Assembly: GCF_028583425.1 (NCBI RefSeq)
Contig: NC_072801.1
Coordinates: 23,456,001-23,520,000 of the forward strand
DNA: 64,000 bases
From: Eublepharis macularius
Lineage: Eukaryota; Chordata; Lepidosauria; Squamata; Eublepharidae
Direction: 5' to 3'
The position numbers and the translations under genes were made by a program. The notes under the pieces were generated by a model that ran no database searches, was not told the DNA's origin, and was given only the letters and a program-made list of their open reading frames with translations. Positions 1 through 14,800 of this stretch are shown piece after piece. Positions within the stretch are counted from its first letter, which is position 1; each line of letters begins with the position of its first letter.

Positions 1-204
1 TCTGCAGACCAGTGAGGGGGTGGAGCCTAAAACATCATCGTCACATCACTGGTGCAATGTCACTTCCAGCAAATACTCAGGAGTGACATCACATTGCCAA
101 CATGATGTTAATCTGATGCGCTAGGATTCAGACAAAACTCAATGGTTCCCTCCTGCATCCCCATACCCATCCCTCCCTCTCCCACTGATTTCCAGCCAAT
201 GGCT

Positions 205-366
205 GGCAACCCTATCCAGGCTATAGAGACCAGTTCCTCTGAAGAACACAGCAGCTTTGCTGTGGTGAGCTCCATGGTATCACATCCCTGCTTTCCCCAA
301 ATTCCATCTTCCTCAAGCTCCACCCCCAAATCTCCAGACATTTCTCAACCCAGACTTGGCAGCCCT
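205..366. repeat. Degraded GTTGCCA-type MITE
   Basis: Carries the hallmarks of the short fold-back family seen many times in this window: a GAGAYCAGTTC core, CCCCCAAATCTCCAG near the far end and GGCAGCCCT at the end. Old copy. Confidence 0.5.
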
Positions 367-371
367 AAGAC

Positions 372-699
372 TAGGGTTGCCAGTCCCCCTCTGGGGGCTG
401 GGGATCCCCCACTCTCACTCTCCTCCTCTCGCCCCCATTTACCTGGCCGGCGGGGGAAAAGGCAGGGGAACGCACCTCCCGGGGCCCGTCACACCACCAA
501 TTCTGCCTGCTGCGGAGTGCAGGAGCACTCCCAGGGGTGTCAAGTGGCCCGCGTAATGATGTCACTTTCCAGAAGTGACATCATCATGTGGCCCAGGAGT
601 GCGCTCATGCACCCTGAATGCTCGTGCAAAGATTTCAATAAACGTACGTGCCAGGTTTCCTGGCTCCCACCCAGAGGGTAAGGGGACCTGGTAACCCTA
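372..699. mobile_element. hAT-type MITE, TAGGGTTGCCAG family, 328 bp
   Basis: Termini TAGGGTTGCCAG and GGTAACCCTA are inverted. The flanks are CCTAAGAC (364-371) and TCTAAGAC (700-707), a 7-of-8 match that fits an 8-bp hAT target duplication. Near the middle is a fold-back GATGTCACTTTCCAG facing AGAAGTGACATCATC. Confidence 0.75.
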
Positions 700-1254
700 T
701 CTAAGACATACTTTACATTTTCTATAACTTTTCTGTAAAATGATCCTTTTCTACCACTCCTTTTGAGATTTTTGCCTGGTGCTCTTTTAACCTTTCTAGC
801 AGTATATTATATTTATATTCTATTTTATTAATTAATATTTCTATTCCATTCCATTAATTTATTTTTATTTTTTCCCCTTAGTGTCCTAATTGCATTTAGT
901 TTTCTTGTGTCATTGTCATGAGCTGCTCTCAATGCACACTGGAAAAGGAGGATATAATTATTTAAAATAAATAATAAATAAGTAATGTTGAGAGACGCAT
1001 TGCATCTATTGGAATCAACAAACACATATTTCTTTTGTGCCATGGTCACCTCTAATCAAACAGGTTCTTGAAACAGTACAGAAACCAAAATGCAGGACAG
1101 GTGTACACACACATTCATCCAACCTAAATGAGTCAAATTAGCCACCTTGGGTAGGGAGCAGATGATGCTATCATAATATACTTAAAAAAAATAAATTAAA
1201 ATTCTGCACCAACAAAAGCAACCTGAAGAGAATTAATCAGTAACCTCTTAGTTG

Positions 1255-1700
1255 TAGCTAAGAATCTGATAGCTTTAAACTGGAAATCAAAGAAGGTACC
1301 CTCAACAGACAAATGGCTAGAGAAAGTATGGGATTACTACATTCAGGAAAAAATATGTGATAGATCATATCAAAATGAACACTACCCAAAAGAAACTGAC
1401 TTTATAGCAAAATGGTTACCATTTATTGAATTTATAACTATTACTAATCAACAACCCCCTAAACATTTATTCTTCATCGCACAAGACTGAAGAAATGGCT
1501 ACTAAGTTTATAAAGCTTTAGTTTTCTTTGAATTAGCAAACTGGTTTATCAATCACCATCTCTCTTCTTTCTTTTAGTACAAAACTATGTATAGAATCAT
1601 TAGAAACAATGATATATATGAATATGGTTGACTGTTCATTTGCAGTTGTTTGTTAACGTTGTATATTGAATTTGGAAATTTAAAATAAAATATTTTTTTA
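1255..1700 (+). mobile_element. L1-type LINE, 3' end with poly(A)
   Basis: Bases 1297-1490 read like the C terminus of an L1 ORF2 protein (KVPSTDKWLEKVWDYY, then FIAKWLPFIEF). An AT-rich 3' UTR follows, ending in AATAAA-like sequence and an A-rich tail near 1680-1705. 5'-truncated, as most LINE copies are. Confidence 0.65.
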
Positions 1701-2490
1701 AAAAAACAAAAGCAACCTGCATAAATTAAGTAAAACAAGCATGATGTATTCTGCTTCCGTATTTATGTTTAGAAGCATAGGGGTGACACTCACGGCACAT
1801 ATTCCCCATTTGGGTTGAATCTAGAATGTCAATGATGGAAACAACAATCAGAAGGTCAAATCTTGATTCAGTCATCTTTTAAAGAACTGTGATTTGGTGT
1901 AGCATATTGAGAACGAGAGCCAAACTAGATGTTACAGCACCCACAGGTCAAATCCCTGGCCGCGGACACTTTTTTAAAAGTGATCTTGCATGGTCATCCC
2001 CCTCCACACCTTTTCTACTGCCAAAAAGCCTACAGGCATTTGAAAAGATATGCAGAAGGAAACAAGATCTCCTGGTCCCGCTACACCACAGGTCCAATCC
2101 CCTTATAGCATTTTTAAACGGCCAAATTCTTCTTTTAAATGGTATCAGTGGCCATGGGTTGGACCATATCTTCTTGTTTGATGTCATTATAAACTCTTCA
2201 AATGGTGTCAGTTCATATGCTACATTACCAGATTGAATATGCTGTATGAAAAAAAGCTTCTAACTTGTAGATAAGACATGTGGGAGACTTCTTTCACTTC
2301 TTGGGGAAAAAAATTCTTCATGTGGAACGACTTCAAGTCTTTTAATCAGATCAAGGCACCTCCCAAATTTACATACTTTCCACTTATTGAAAACTCCTTG
2401 CTTAAATACAGATTAATTTTTTTCCTTGTCACTACTCTGAGCAGGGAAGATTCAGGTACACAGAAAAATTAATCATAATTCCCACACTAC

Positions 2491-2573
2491 CTGCAGAATA
2501 AGGTTCTTGCTTCTCAATGTAAATGAATTCTTGTCTTTCATATTTGGCTCTGATCCACTGCTCCCGTAGCAGT
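2491..2573 (-). CDS. ADAP1: ADAP1 coding exon 4 (linker before first PH domain)
   Basis: 83 bp: one base completes a Gln codon, then LLREQWIRAKYERQEF through EPYSA and one base of the next codon (Gly). It is nearly identical to the human linker. Human has FIYPEKQ where this has FIYIEKQ. The acceptor is TTACAG and the donor GTAGTG. The next exon is beyond the left edge. Confidence 0.95.
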
Positions 2574-5500
2574 CTGTAAAAAAAAGAATAGGAGGGGGGA
2601 CGGTAATCAGATGTGTGATCCATAATCAGCCACGAATTATTAGTTTTCTATTAAAAGCTGGCATACTCCCAAAACAAGTTAAGGCCAGACTGGAATCCTC
2701 ATTTGGTTTCTGTTTCCTCTCTTAGGGCCAAGCTACAAGTAATGAATGACACTTGAATGGCAAGTGAACGGACTCACGTGTATTCCTCCCTGTTCACTTG
2801 TGCTCCACTTGCGCTCCACTTGATCATGTAGTGGAGCGCAAGTGAACAGGGAGGAATACACGTGAGTCTGTTCACTTGCCATTCAAGTGTCCATCACTTG
2901 TAGCTCAGCTCTCAGTGGCCAGGATTAAAAATAAATCAAGTTCCTTTCCATGAACATACAATTTTTAAAAAAGAAATTTGAAAAGAAATAAAACTGGCCC
3001 ACCAATTGTGCCAGTAAGCTAGGGTAACTATCATATTGTTTAGATGTTGAAATCTGATCCAGGAGGGAAATTTTTTTGCTCAGATTGCATCATTCTCCAG
3101 CAAAACCAGAGAAAGGGTAAAGGGGTATAAGGCAGCAAAGGATGGAAAGTCATTACAAGACGCAATCCGAATATGGAATGGAAGCAAACTTTGAAGCAGG
3201 TGCAACCAGTCCGAGGGTAGAGTTTGGCCTTCCCTTGGGCACTGAACTGCTCAAACAGGCAGAGTCAGTCTACCGTATGAGCCTCACTACGGTCAGGTGG
3301 AATCTTACGGGCCCAAATTTATCACCTGTGCAACTGCTGAACTAGTAGAAACTGTAATTCCACACTCCATCCAGCGGCACATATTCCACCTAAAGTCATT
3401 CAAGGCTTGGGTTGCCAGCTCAGGATTGGAAAATTCCTGGAGGTTTGGAGGTGGACCCGGACAGGACAGGGCTTGGAAAGAGAAGGGAACTCGGTGAGTA
3501 GGCTTACCTCCTGCGGGGGGGGGGGGGGGGAGACCTGGAACTTGCTTGTAAGATCTTTTCGCGTGTGCACAAAGCGTTTGCACGCTCCCACAGAGCGCAG
3601 CAGTTGTGTGCTTAGGGTTCCCATTCCCCCAGTGGGGGCAGGAGTCCCGTGCTCCCCCCCACCCCCGCCCCCACTTACCTGGCCAGTGAGGGTGTGCACC
3701 CCCTGGCGGCACCCCCCCCCGGGTGGTGCGGCGCATCCCCATGCAGCGTAGCGTGCTCCCGCGCCCCACAGCGGGCTTGTTTCACCTGAATCAGGGCCCA
3801 CAGGGTCCCAATTCAGGCCTTGGGCGAGCGCAGGAGCGCTCCCAGCCACCCTTTGACTTGTGTGATGATGGCACTTCCCAGAAGTGAAGTCATCACACCA
3901 GCCAGGAGCGAGGGCACACATGCAGGTAGGAACCAGCATCCTGGTCTCCCGCTGAGAGACCGAAGGGACCTGACAACCCTACGGGTGCTGGCTCAGGAGG
4001 TTTTTTGCCTCCCAGGCATGTTCCTCAGGCCTTTCTCCCCACCAGCCATTTCTTCCTGTAGTTTGAAAAACCCTTGTAATTCCAGGAAATTTTTAGGCCC
4101 CAGCAGGAGGATAGCAATCCTAGGTTACACCCAAGAGCAACGGAAACCATGGCCTTTTGATTCAAGTCACCACACATAAAGAATACGACTTTTATAAAGA
4201 CAGATCAGTCTGGTTCAAACTTGCAACTGAAAGAAATCAAGGCTTTAACAACTAGGACAGAGCTTGGGGGTTCTGTGGCCCTCCCTGCTCATACCACATC
4301 AGTTTTCCAGAGTTAGCTGTGATGACCCGGGTTAAAGCGGAAGCAATTGTACTCCTACAATGAGAATCTGAGATTCTCAAACATTATTTCAGTTGCAGGT
4401 TTTGTCTGGGCTCTAATGAACTCCAACCAGATCCTAAATCTATTTACCTGCAAATAAACTCTATTGATTTCATTGACAGAGACTTGTCTCAGACGCACTT
4501 AACTGTAAGTATATAGCTGTATCAAATTAATGTATAAAGAATTATTCATAGCAAGCATCGTACATCAAAGGGGAGGATCAACCCTTCAAGTGGAAAGGAC
4601 AGAAAGTTGCTACATGCAGCATTTTAAAACAAATCCATAGAGACAAAAGATCAGCAAGATATGACTACGGTCTCCCCAGACAAAAAAGCAAAGCCTCCTA
4701 ATTTTCCTGATCAAAAATCCTTCCAGGTCCTTCAGATTCAAAGCAAATGCTGCAGCAACAAACAGCATTCTTGCCTACAGATACAATAAGCCTCTTGCTA
4801 AATCAGGGTCAAGCTAAATGTACAAGTTTTTAAAGAGTTGGGTCTGGGTTTAGGGTTCCCAGGTCCCTATACCCTCCCAGTGGGTGGGGTGGACCTGGGA
4901 CTAATTGGGAGTTATCTTTTTGTGCGCATGCTTTGCGTGCATGGGCTCCCAGCGAGGCATAATGATGACACTTCCAGGAAATGACATCATCACACCAGCC
5001 ACGGGTGTGCCCCTGTGCTTCACACAGAGCCAATTCAGCCTATTTGGGGCCAAAATTGGCCCCAGCAAAGCGCAGGAGCACGCCTGTGGCTGGTGCAATG
5101 ATGTCACTTTGGACAGTGACACTGTCATGTCCTACCAGGAGTCCACCCAGCACATGCTTTCCCAGGTTGTCTGCCAGTGGAGGGCGATTGCTGGCAGCGA
5201 GGGGGTGGTTTACCACTTTCTACTGATCACCAGCAGTCGATGGGCATGGGACAAATCTCTGGGAGATTTCCCAGACCCAATTTGAGTTCCCTGCAGGCAC
5301 ACAGCAGATTTGGGGAATTGCTGCTAAATAATAAAGGCGAGCCCAAACAGCCTCAGAATGTTTCTGAGCTCCACGTGGAGTATTCTGTGCACTTGGAGCT
5401 GTAAAAACAGGGGGGGGGTTCCTCCCTGCTATTTTGACACAGGAAATTGTGTGGGGAGAACAGAAGAGCTCCCCCCCCCCCGAGGCTGTTTGGGTTCTCC

Positions 5501-8500
5501 TTTACTTTTTAACAGCAATTCCTGAAAGCTGCTGTGTGGCTGCAGGGAACTTGAGTCGGACCTGGGGAACCTGCGTGTCTAGCTTGACCCTCTGCTCAAG
5601 GCTGATCCCGTGTAGCATTCTGTGCAAGGAAAAAAAAAACAGAAATAAAGCCAGTGGTTCACTGTTGGATAGTGACCCAACTAATACCCTGTCTCCCTCT
5701 CCCATTCAACATCAACATCACCATGGAGCAGCGGCAGCAGCTGCCCTAGGCCTTGGGCTGGGTCTTGACCATTCATGGCTTGGCCCCTCCCCCGACAGAG
5801 CGGGAATGAGGAAGAAGAGTAAGGGGTGACTATACATACCTGCCCCCTCTGAGGTTTCAGCAGGAGCTGCCAGCTCAGTGATCACTGTGTGTGATTGGTT
5901 GTTGTCACACATGCCTGCCAACCCACCCTCTCCAGCACTCTGGCAGCGGCCAGCCCTGCATGGGGCAAAGTCCACCCCTTTCTTGAGCCTTTGGTGGCCA
6001 AGGCAGAGGCATGAGAGGGCCTCAGAGGGGTGCCAATGATTCTGGTACGCCATCCTGGCCTTTTGCCCATGATCCCAGAATCACTAAGACCGTCCCTGCA
6101 TGTCACATCTATAAAAACATTTCCAGCACAAGAGACCCCCTTTTGAAGCTGTCTGTCAACCACCCAGTTCCACCAATGAAGGGTTCCTAGACAGATTCCT
6201 GAGAGAGACCGCTGACCGTCTATCTAAACCTTATTTAGGTCCTGATCACAGCACAGAAGCTCACAGACCCACCCGCCAAGTTTTATGCTGTGCACTCTCT
6301 GCCCTGCTCCACTTCCCTCTTTGGCTCACCACAGGCTTCCTGAAAAAGCCCTTTTACAAGGGCTCCAGGCCAGCCCGACAAAGTATGTTAACGTATATAA
6401 ATTTAACTCCTTGGCTTCCTTTCTCATCCCCTTGGAGCACAGCAATGGTGGGCTTATTTAACCTTGAATGCTGCACTGGAAGCTCGCTCTGTGTCTAACC
6501 TGTCTGTGTCGAAATAGCACCTGTTTCAAGGTTTGCAGACCCACGAAGCACCACTCTGGCCACAGCCAAGTTCCATTTCAACAAGTCTTTTGGTCACCTG
6601 GGCAACCAAGTGGTTTGGTAGGGTTCCAAAGGTTCTAGCAGTCACAATTTGTCAATGACCCACTGTAAGGACGTCTTGGGACATAATCAAGGGGGCAGAA
6701 ACGGCTGGTGCTATCACATCTGACAAAGGTGTGCATGGCTGGGTATGCATGCATAAGAGACAGAGAGGATGTGCATACATTCCCACGGTAATAATCAAGT
6801 CATCTGCTTTGCAAACAATGGAGGGATCACCTTTATTTCATCTAATTCAGGAGGAGAAAACGGCTTTTAATTTAATGTGCCCAACCAACTCACGGTGACC
6901 CCATCCGTGGGATGCTCAAGGCAAGGGATGAACAGGGGTGGTTTGTCATTGCCTTCCTCTGCATAGCCACCTGGTCTTTTCTGGAGGTCTCCCATCCAAA
7001 TAATAACCATGGCTGACCCTGCTTAGCTCTCAAGCCCTAACAAGCTCGGGCCAAACTGGTTTATTTGGGCTGCTGTGCAAATGGCTACTTAAAGACAATA
7101 AAACTAGCCTGCTAGGTTAGAACAAGAACTGTCAAGCATCCTGTTTCCATCAACAGCCATTTAGTCACATCAGCTATACACCTTTTCCCCTCCTGATGTC
7201 CCAAAATAGTTTACATCATTCTTTCCTTCTCCATTTCATCCTCACAACAACCCTGTGAGGTAGGTTAGGCGGAGCGAATGTGACTGGCCAAAGGTCAGCC
7301 AGCAAGCTTCCTTGGCAGAATGGGGATTCGAACCTGGGTCTCCCAGATCCTAGTCCAACACTCTATTCACTGCAACACGTCCATGCAGAACTTGGAGGCA
7401 CTGATGCTTCTGTATTTTTGAACCCTGGCTGGTATATTTTCTCTGGCCCATAGAGGTTCCCGTCATCCATGAATAGACCCTGCCCTCCTCCATGGCTTAG
7501 TTGGTTTTAAAAAGGGAGTAGACAAAGCCAGGAGTTCTCTGTGTGTGACCCACAGATGGGCCATAACGAAGGAGAAGGAAAAGAATGAGAAAGAAAGAGT
7601 TTGTTCTGGGCCTCCCTTTCCTACCTACAAGCGTCACAATGCACTCTACCCTCCAGTCCTTTCTTTTTTCTGCAGAATTTTGTTTGCTCCAACCAGGACA
7701 GGATGGAACAACTTACTGCAACTTACTGTCTAGGTGTACAGCTAATGACCTGTATTCCACTCTGCTCAGCCAAGTATGAAGATTTCTTTGGTGGGAGAAA
7801 AGCTTGCAACGTTGCTGAGGAGAGTGGAAGAGACTGGATGCAGGCATTAGTTTTGAAGCGTGCACCTCCTAACACAAATGCCGCTTGCATGTACGCACTT
7901 GTAGCTGAGCTCCTGGACAAAATACTCATCAGGAACCAATGACTGTTGCGCATATGCGCAATGGCAAATTTGGAATGACCCTGCACAATACGTGAAATAA
8001 CAATGAAAAAATGTATTGTTCAATCTTGCTATATACATACATGCCATTAAATTGCAACTGACGTATTGCAACTCCAGCAAAGGGCTTTCAAGGGAAGTGA
8101 GGAGCTGAGGTGGTTTGTCATTGCCTCCTTTTGTAGAACAACCCCAGACTTCCTTCGCGGTCTCCTATCCAAGTCCCAAATGGAGCTGACTGTGCTTAGC
8201 TTCCGAAATCAGGCTATACCATGTCACCTTCCCTCCCCAGCTATATCTTTACAAATATTAAAAACAAATCTTAAAACATAAACTTGTTCTGTGTTAAGCG
8301 ATAAGAGATTCTTGCATTTTTATTTCGGAGACGGGGAACGTCGATTGAAAGTACTTTGCAAGTGGGTCCCATAAGGTAAAGTAAACCTAGAAGCAGTTTC
8401 CGCTTCCAAAAGTTTGAAAAACCACTGAACTATGTTACTGGCGATCATTGACTCTTGTTGCAGTGAGTTCCACAAGTTAATTCCACATATAGGAACAAGC

Positions 8501-8759
8501 GAATGGGAATGAGCAGCCACAGCGCTTATGCAGAGAGATCTGCCTGATAGTCTCTTGCGATTCTAAACAGGGCAGAAGAGAGGAAGAGGTTAAAAGCTCT
8601 GTCTTGACATGTACTGTAGAAGAAAATGGCTGAAATGCAGGAGGAAAGAAAGGAAGAAAGAATCAGGAACTCAGCTAGCTGGAAAGACTTCTGGTGGAAA
8701 AATGCCATGGGCCCTGATTAAGCCCCGACTGCTGACGGCCTCTTCCGTCTAGAAGGTAC

Positions 8760-8801
<42 letters not shown>

Positions 8802-11800
8802 AGGACGCCATGATGGCACGAGGAAGTCTAAGAAATGAATTTCAGGTGTGACCTGCTGCAGAATTAGACCTGCAGGCATCTTCTGCTGCCCCTGCTGTCC
8901 AAATGAGGTTCTTGACCCCCTGCCTCTTCAGACACAGCTCCAGCCAAGGATGGCAAACATGTGACTCAGCTGTGCAGAATCGGGACAGCAGTTGGCCAGC
9001 CTGCATTTTCTTGCACTGGGTGTCAAACAGAAATGGAAGGAAGGTCAAGAAATCCCTTTACAAAGAACCGGTTTGATGCCGTGGGGCCAGCAGGCTGCAA
9101 CGGAAGCACCCGCAGTGCACGGATGGAGCTGCCTCAGCTGGATATCGGCCCGAGCTCTTGCTCTCCTTTCTGTCCCGAGAAATGCTAAGTAGGGTAAGAA
9201 GAACATGAATTACGTTCTCTCCAGAGGCTTTCCCAGAAGCCACAAATAGCCTGTTGGTTCCAGGCCAATGCTGAGAAAGGAATGTTTGCAACACTTTCCA
9301 CTAAGAGACTACAGAACTAAAAAGAGCAGAGACCATCTGAACAGCGAGGCCTCAGAAGGCGCTTTAGGAAGTCCGACTAAATGGGTAGCGCCTCAGGCTC
9401 AAACCAGACACAACATCTTATATGTGCCGGGTCAGGGATGCCGTTCTCTAGGCATCAAGCAGGGGTCATCGGGGGAGGGAAGGGGGGAGATAGCTGTGAA
9501 TTCCTGCATGGTGCAGGGGTTGGACTAGATGACCCTTGGGAGTCTCTTCCAGCTCTATGTTTCTATGCCCATCCCAACTCACTATCATGCAGAAGAAAGG
9601 GGTATCTTTCCTTAATAGCCCTCTGTTACATTGTACATTTGGCATGAGAGGGAGACTGGAAGCGCCCCCCCCCCACACACACACACAAGTGATCTGGAGC
9701 CATACAGAGCAATTGATTGCTGAGAAGGTAAGAGACTCAGTTCTTCTGTGTGACTGTGACTTGGGGCAGGCACCCATGTCCCTGACCCATCTAAAATGTA
9801 ATACTTGGTTTGTCCTTCAGCCTTGTATGAAGCCAAGCCAAGAGACACACCAGCTCCATGAAGAGGGAGGGTCGGCTTGGAACAGCCACTGTCCGGGGAG
9901 AGGAGTCATGCTCAGTCCAGATACTGAAGCTTTGCATGAAGTCTTTCATTCTGTTACACCACAAACTTAGGCGCATGTGCAGCCAATAGCCTGGTCACTT
10001 TTGTGGATGTTATTTGCTGCAGCTGGGGTGGGGGGAGAGGGATTTAGGATCACTATGCATGACCACAGGATGAGTGAACAGGCCTGCCAGGTCTCCAGAT
10101 ATAAAAGGGGGTGTGTGTGGCAAACCCCGGTTTAACCTGGTAGGAGGGGAAGGACAAGCCCACGGGGAATACAGTGAAACAATACTTTACAAAATGTTAA
10201 GTTTTTAAAGTGCCAGTGCTATATAATTCATACACTCATACATATTTATGTAACTCTCTCAGGAACAAGAATAAATACATAATACAAAAAGTGCATTCAT
10301 GAGTATAGCAACATGTCCGGGTGTAATGAAGTCAGTTGGAATTCAAATCCTTGCGTTGGTCTCTTTCCTTCTTTCTTATAACTTTTCCATGCACAGAGTA
10401 AACACAGAGGTGGGATGGATGTAGAAATCCTCCTCAGGCCCGATCTGGGGCCGGCTAGGAACCGCAGGTTTCGTGTCCTCTTCTACGGGAGCACTGCCTC
10501 TGGTTACATATGCTTGAAGATTTTCACATTACATCAACCGGATTGGCAGCCGTCTATTCCAACGCGCGCCTGCCAGGTCTCCAGATATAGCAATGGCAGC
10601 TCCTGACCTCTGCTGCCCGTCTGAAGGACAGTGAGGGAAAACACGAGCAAAAAAACCTCTGACAACAGGACATTATTTTCGCAGTGAACACAGAAATGAT
10701 ATCATGCCATTGACGCGACGCTCTAGCATTCACCAGAGCATAGTGTCAACAGCATGATGTCACATCCAGTTCAGTCCTGGAAATAATGTCATGCTGTGGA
10801 TGTAGTAATTTCCTCCTCCCTGTCTCCCTGCACCCTAGGCTGTTTTCACACTGCTCACCGGCCACGGAACATCGCGCCAAGCTCCCAGAACGACAGTGTC
10901 TTCTTGGCACAGTTCTCACGTGAAATCACGCCAGGAAGACACCGTCATTCCGGGAGCTTGGCGCGATGTTCCGTGGCCGGTGAGCAGTGTGAAAACAGCC
11001 CTAGTTTCCCATCAGGTGCCATCCACCAGCTGGAAGCCCTATGAATGAACCTGGAAGGATGTTTCACTTTGTCCTGGGGGATCCTGGTAGAACCCAAAGT
11101 TTGAGAGGTGGAATGAACAAGGAATACACAGCAAAGTTGTTTTCCTTCTGAGGGGAAAGGCCTGAGGACTTGTGGAAGCTCTGTAACCACTCTACTCATT
11201 CTACAAGTGCATCAAAGAAGGGTACAATGTTCTTGGGGACCTTTCGTAAATCAAGCCAGGCTGGAAAAAAAAATTCAACATAAATAAGCAAAAAGAAAAA
11301 GTATTGGTGTGTTTTGTAAGCCGTTTTAGGTCTTCCATTTGTGGCTTGCTACACATTGAGGAGAAAAGCGGGGGGCAGGGAGAAAGATAGCTAGACAGAC
11401 TATAAGGTAGAGGCTGCAAATGTGTCTCTCTATGGAACTTCTGAGAATGAGTATTGGGTTCCACCACAAAATGGCTGAGTCTGCCCGTCCCCTGGTGAGA
11501 GCGGGGGATTCCCCCAGTTCCCAACTTCTGTCCTCCACCATCACTCACTGGGCCAGAACACAGCAGGCAAACTCCTGGCGGTTGTGACGACTAGAGATGG
11601 GCACAAACAGCAATACAAACAAGCAAAAAGCCACGAACAGCCCAATCCGCTGTTCACGAGCAAGCTGTTCGTGAGGCCCCATTCCCAGCTAACGTGTTCG
11701 TTCCAAGCCCACTTTGTGGCGTTCGTCAGCCATTCGTAAAGCCAGACAGTCTGGCGCCTTTCAATCAATTCTCCTGGCAACATAGGCATGTCTGAACTCT

Positions 11801-14800
11801 GTCTGAACTCCTTCAGGCTTTCCCTCTAGCTTGTAACCCCTCAAAGTAGCTTCCAGCAGACAGTCCAGTTTTTTCCACCGTGAAAAGAAAATGACAGGAA
11901 AGGGAGGGACCCATGGATCAAGGCTTTCCCAGGGTCCAATCTCTCTGAAACTTGGGGGGTCTTCAGAGGACGGTGAGGACTATGTCCCCTGCAAATTTGG
12001 TGGCTATTGGACATTGGGAAGGTCAGTTTGTAACCCCTCAAAGTAGCTTCCGGCAGACAGTCCAGTTTTTGCCACTGTGAAGAGAAAATGACATGAAAGG
12101 GGGAGACCCATGGATCACACCTTTCCCGGCTCAAGTTCAGCTAAGTCCCAAGGGGGCTGTTCTGGGTACCACGAACGTCCAACTACAAACATGTTTGTGA
12201 ACATGTCATGTCCGTCGATGTTCGTGAATCCCTGTTCGTGGATGGCAACGAACAATGAACATCGTGTTTGGGGTTTTTTTTCCTGTTCATGTCCATCTCT
12301 GGTGATGACATCACATCCAGAAGTGACATCATCGCTCCCATTGGCGAGCATGCTCCAGGCTTCAAAGGGGCAAATTAGCTAGGTGCAATGACGTTTCTTC
12401 CAGGAGCACGGACACACAAAGACCAACCAAGGTAAGTGCCAGGTTCCCTTCCACTCCCACCAGGAGGAAAAGTGGGCCCTAGTCCAATCACATGGTGTTG
12501 GGATGTTTTTATTCCACTTTTCCTCCAAAGAGCTCACAGCTAGGTAATAATTTCCCAATCCTCCATTTTATCCTCACAACAACCAGCCTGAGGTCACCCA
12601 GAAAGCTTCCATGGCAAAGTGGGGATCTAAAACTGGATCTCCCAGATCCTAGTCCTGGTCCAACACTCTACCACACTAGATCCCAGATGATCATCCTATG
12701 ATGAAGACAGTGTTTTACAAATGCATGCTCCCTACACACACAAAGGAGATGCCTCCTAGGTTCTTTCAGAAGCACCTTCTGCTCCCCTGAAGTGCAAAAA
12801 AGCCAGAAATGGCTCTTAGCTTTGTGGAAGGAAGCACATCAGTAGGTGCCACGGCGCCCAGGGGCACCACGTTGGGAATCCCTTCAATAAGGCAGTGTGT
12901 GAAGGCGCTATATAAATGCCAAGCAACATTATTATATTTTCAAATTCAACTGGAAAGGCAAATTTTAAGATGTGGAATGAAAGAAGATAAAAATGGAAAA
13001 GTTTAAAATGGAACTTTTTATCAATTGATCTGCAATACAGCAATCAAGGAAGGAAAGCGGAACCAGTTCCTTCCCCTGCAAGATGCAAACACGCAGAAAC
13101 GACTGACTCAAAGCTGCACAGGACTGCGGTATCCCTGAGGCATCCCAGACAGACCAAGGTCTCAGGGCTTTCTTGGCAAGTCAAGCCCCACAGAGAAATT
13201 AAAAATTCAACATAGACAAGCAAAAAATATTATGAACGCTGCAGCTGCACACAAACTGTTTATCCTGAGGGGAAATGTGTGTGTGTGTGTGTATTTGAGG
13301 TACTTACTGACAGTCTGAAGAAGTTGGCTTGTAATAAAACGGTGGGATTTCAGACTCATATTTTGCTTTTGAGGCATTGTTTCCAGTGGAAGCCATAAAC
13401 TGCAAAGGGGAAAAAAATAGGCTTTAAAAAAAATGAACACGCAGCCTGTTTTATTTATTAATTACATACTTAGTGCTATTTTTCAACAAAAATTAGCTCC
13501 CACAGCAATTATGGTACAGGGTATTTGAAAACTACTGGATCGGTTAAAAGGGATGCCCTGTAAAAACGGGTGAAAGAAAAATGCTCAGAATTTGCCCCCC
13601 TATTCACTCGCTCCTATAATGATGATGATGATGACGACGACGACAACAACAACATTTGATTTATATACCGCCCTCCAGGGCAACTTAACACCCACTCAGA
13701 ACAGTTTACAAAGTGTATTATTATTATCCCCACAACAATCACGCTGTGAGGTGGGTGGAGCTGAGAGAGCTCTGGAAGAGCTGTGACTGACCCAAGGTCA
13801 CCCAGTTGGCTTCAAGCAGAGAAGTGGGGAATCAAACCCGGCTCTCCAGATTAGAGTCCTGCCGCTCTTAACCACTACACCAAACTGGCTCTCACCAAAC
13901 TATGCTACCTATCCCCCTTTTCCCTGTGTGTAGTAGCATTGGCAAATGCATGAGAATTCTAGAATTGCTAACTTTGGCTTGGGAAATTCCAGGAGATTTG
14001 GGAGCAGTGCCTTGGGAGGGACTCCTAGACTCAGTGGTATACCAGAGTCTACCCTCTGAACGCTGCCATTTTCTCCAGGAGAACTGATCTCTGAAGTCTG
14101 GAAATCAATTGTAATCCCTGGAGAACTCCAGGCTCCACCTGGAGGCTGGTAACCCTAGCACATATATGGTAAAGCATCAGTACACAGGCCCCCTTCCATT
14201 GAGTCTGCCCCAAAACATTACATTTTAACGGATATTCATGTTAAAAATTAACTCCTAGGGCCCTTTCATTTTGTCCCTGGCAAAACTTCTCAAGGGAAAC
14301 AGCTAATATTTTATCTCAGCAAACTGAAAATGGAGATATCTTTCTCCACCACAGTCCCATATCCCAGGGACAGTAGCCGATACGAGAGTGCAGTGGAGAA
14401 AGCTGTGTCCCTTTTATGTTTGCTGAGGTAAAGTTGTTAGCTCTTTCCCTTGAGCCATTCCCCACAGAAAAGTGGAATGGAAAATACCCAGAGCGTTTCT
14501 GCAAAGCATAATTTAAAAATCTTTATTTTCCAGACAGCCTTCGGAGCATTTGGCTTGAGTGGACGTCTTTTAGACATCTTTTTAAGAGATTCAGACTGCT
14601 GCAATAATATCCATTATTATTAGATGCCTGCTGCTGTTTTATTTTATTCTGAACTGCTTTGGGGGTGAATTTTCTAAGCTTTCTGCTGCTTTTGAGCTCC
14701 TAATGTATGTTTTCTTGTGTATTACATTGCTTATTAAATATCTCATCATTAGGGTTGCCAGATGGGTTCTTTAAAAATACCGGAAAGAGGGGTGGGGGTC

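Noticed and set aside
3400-3939. 179-codon minus frame rich in Gly/Pro
   Set aside because: Lies in a GC-rich hAT-type MITE; composition artefact.
11835-12060. Two direct repeats resembling a short tandem duplication of a gene segment
   Set aside because: Both copies lie inside the hAT element 11592-12301 and are non-coding.
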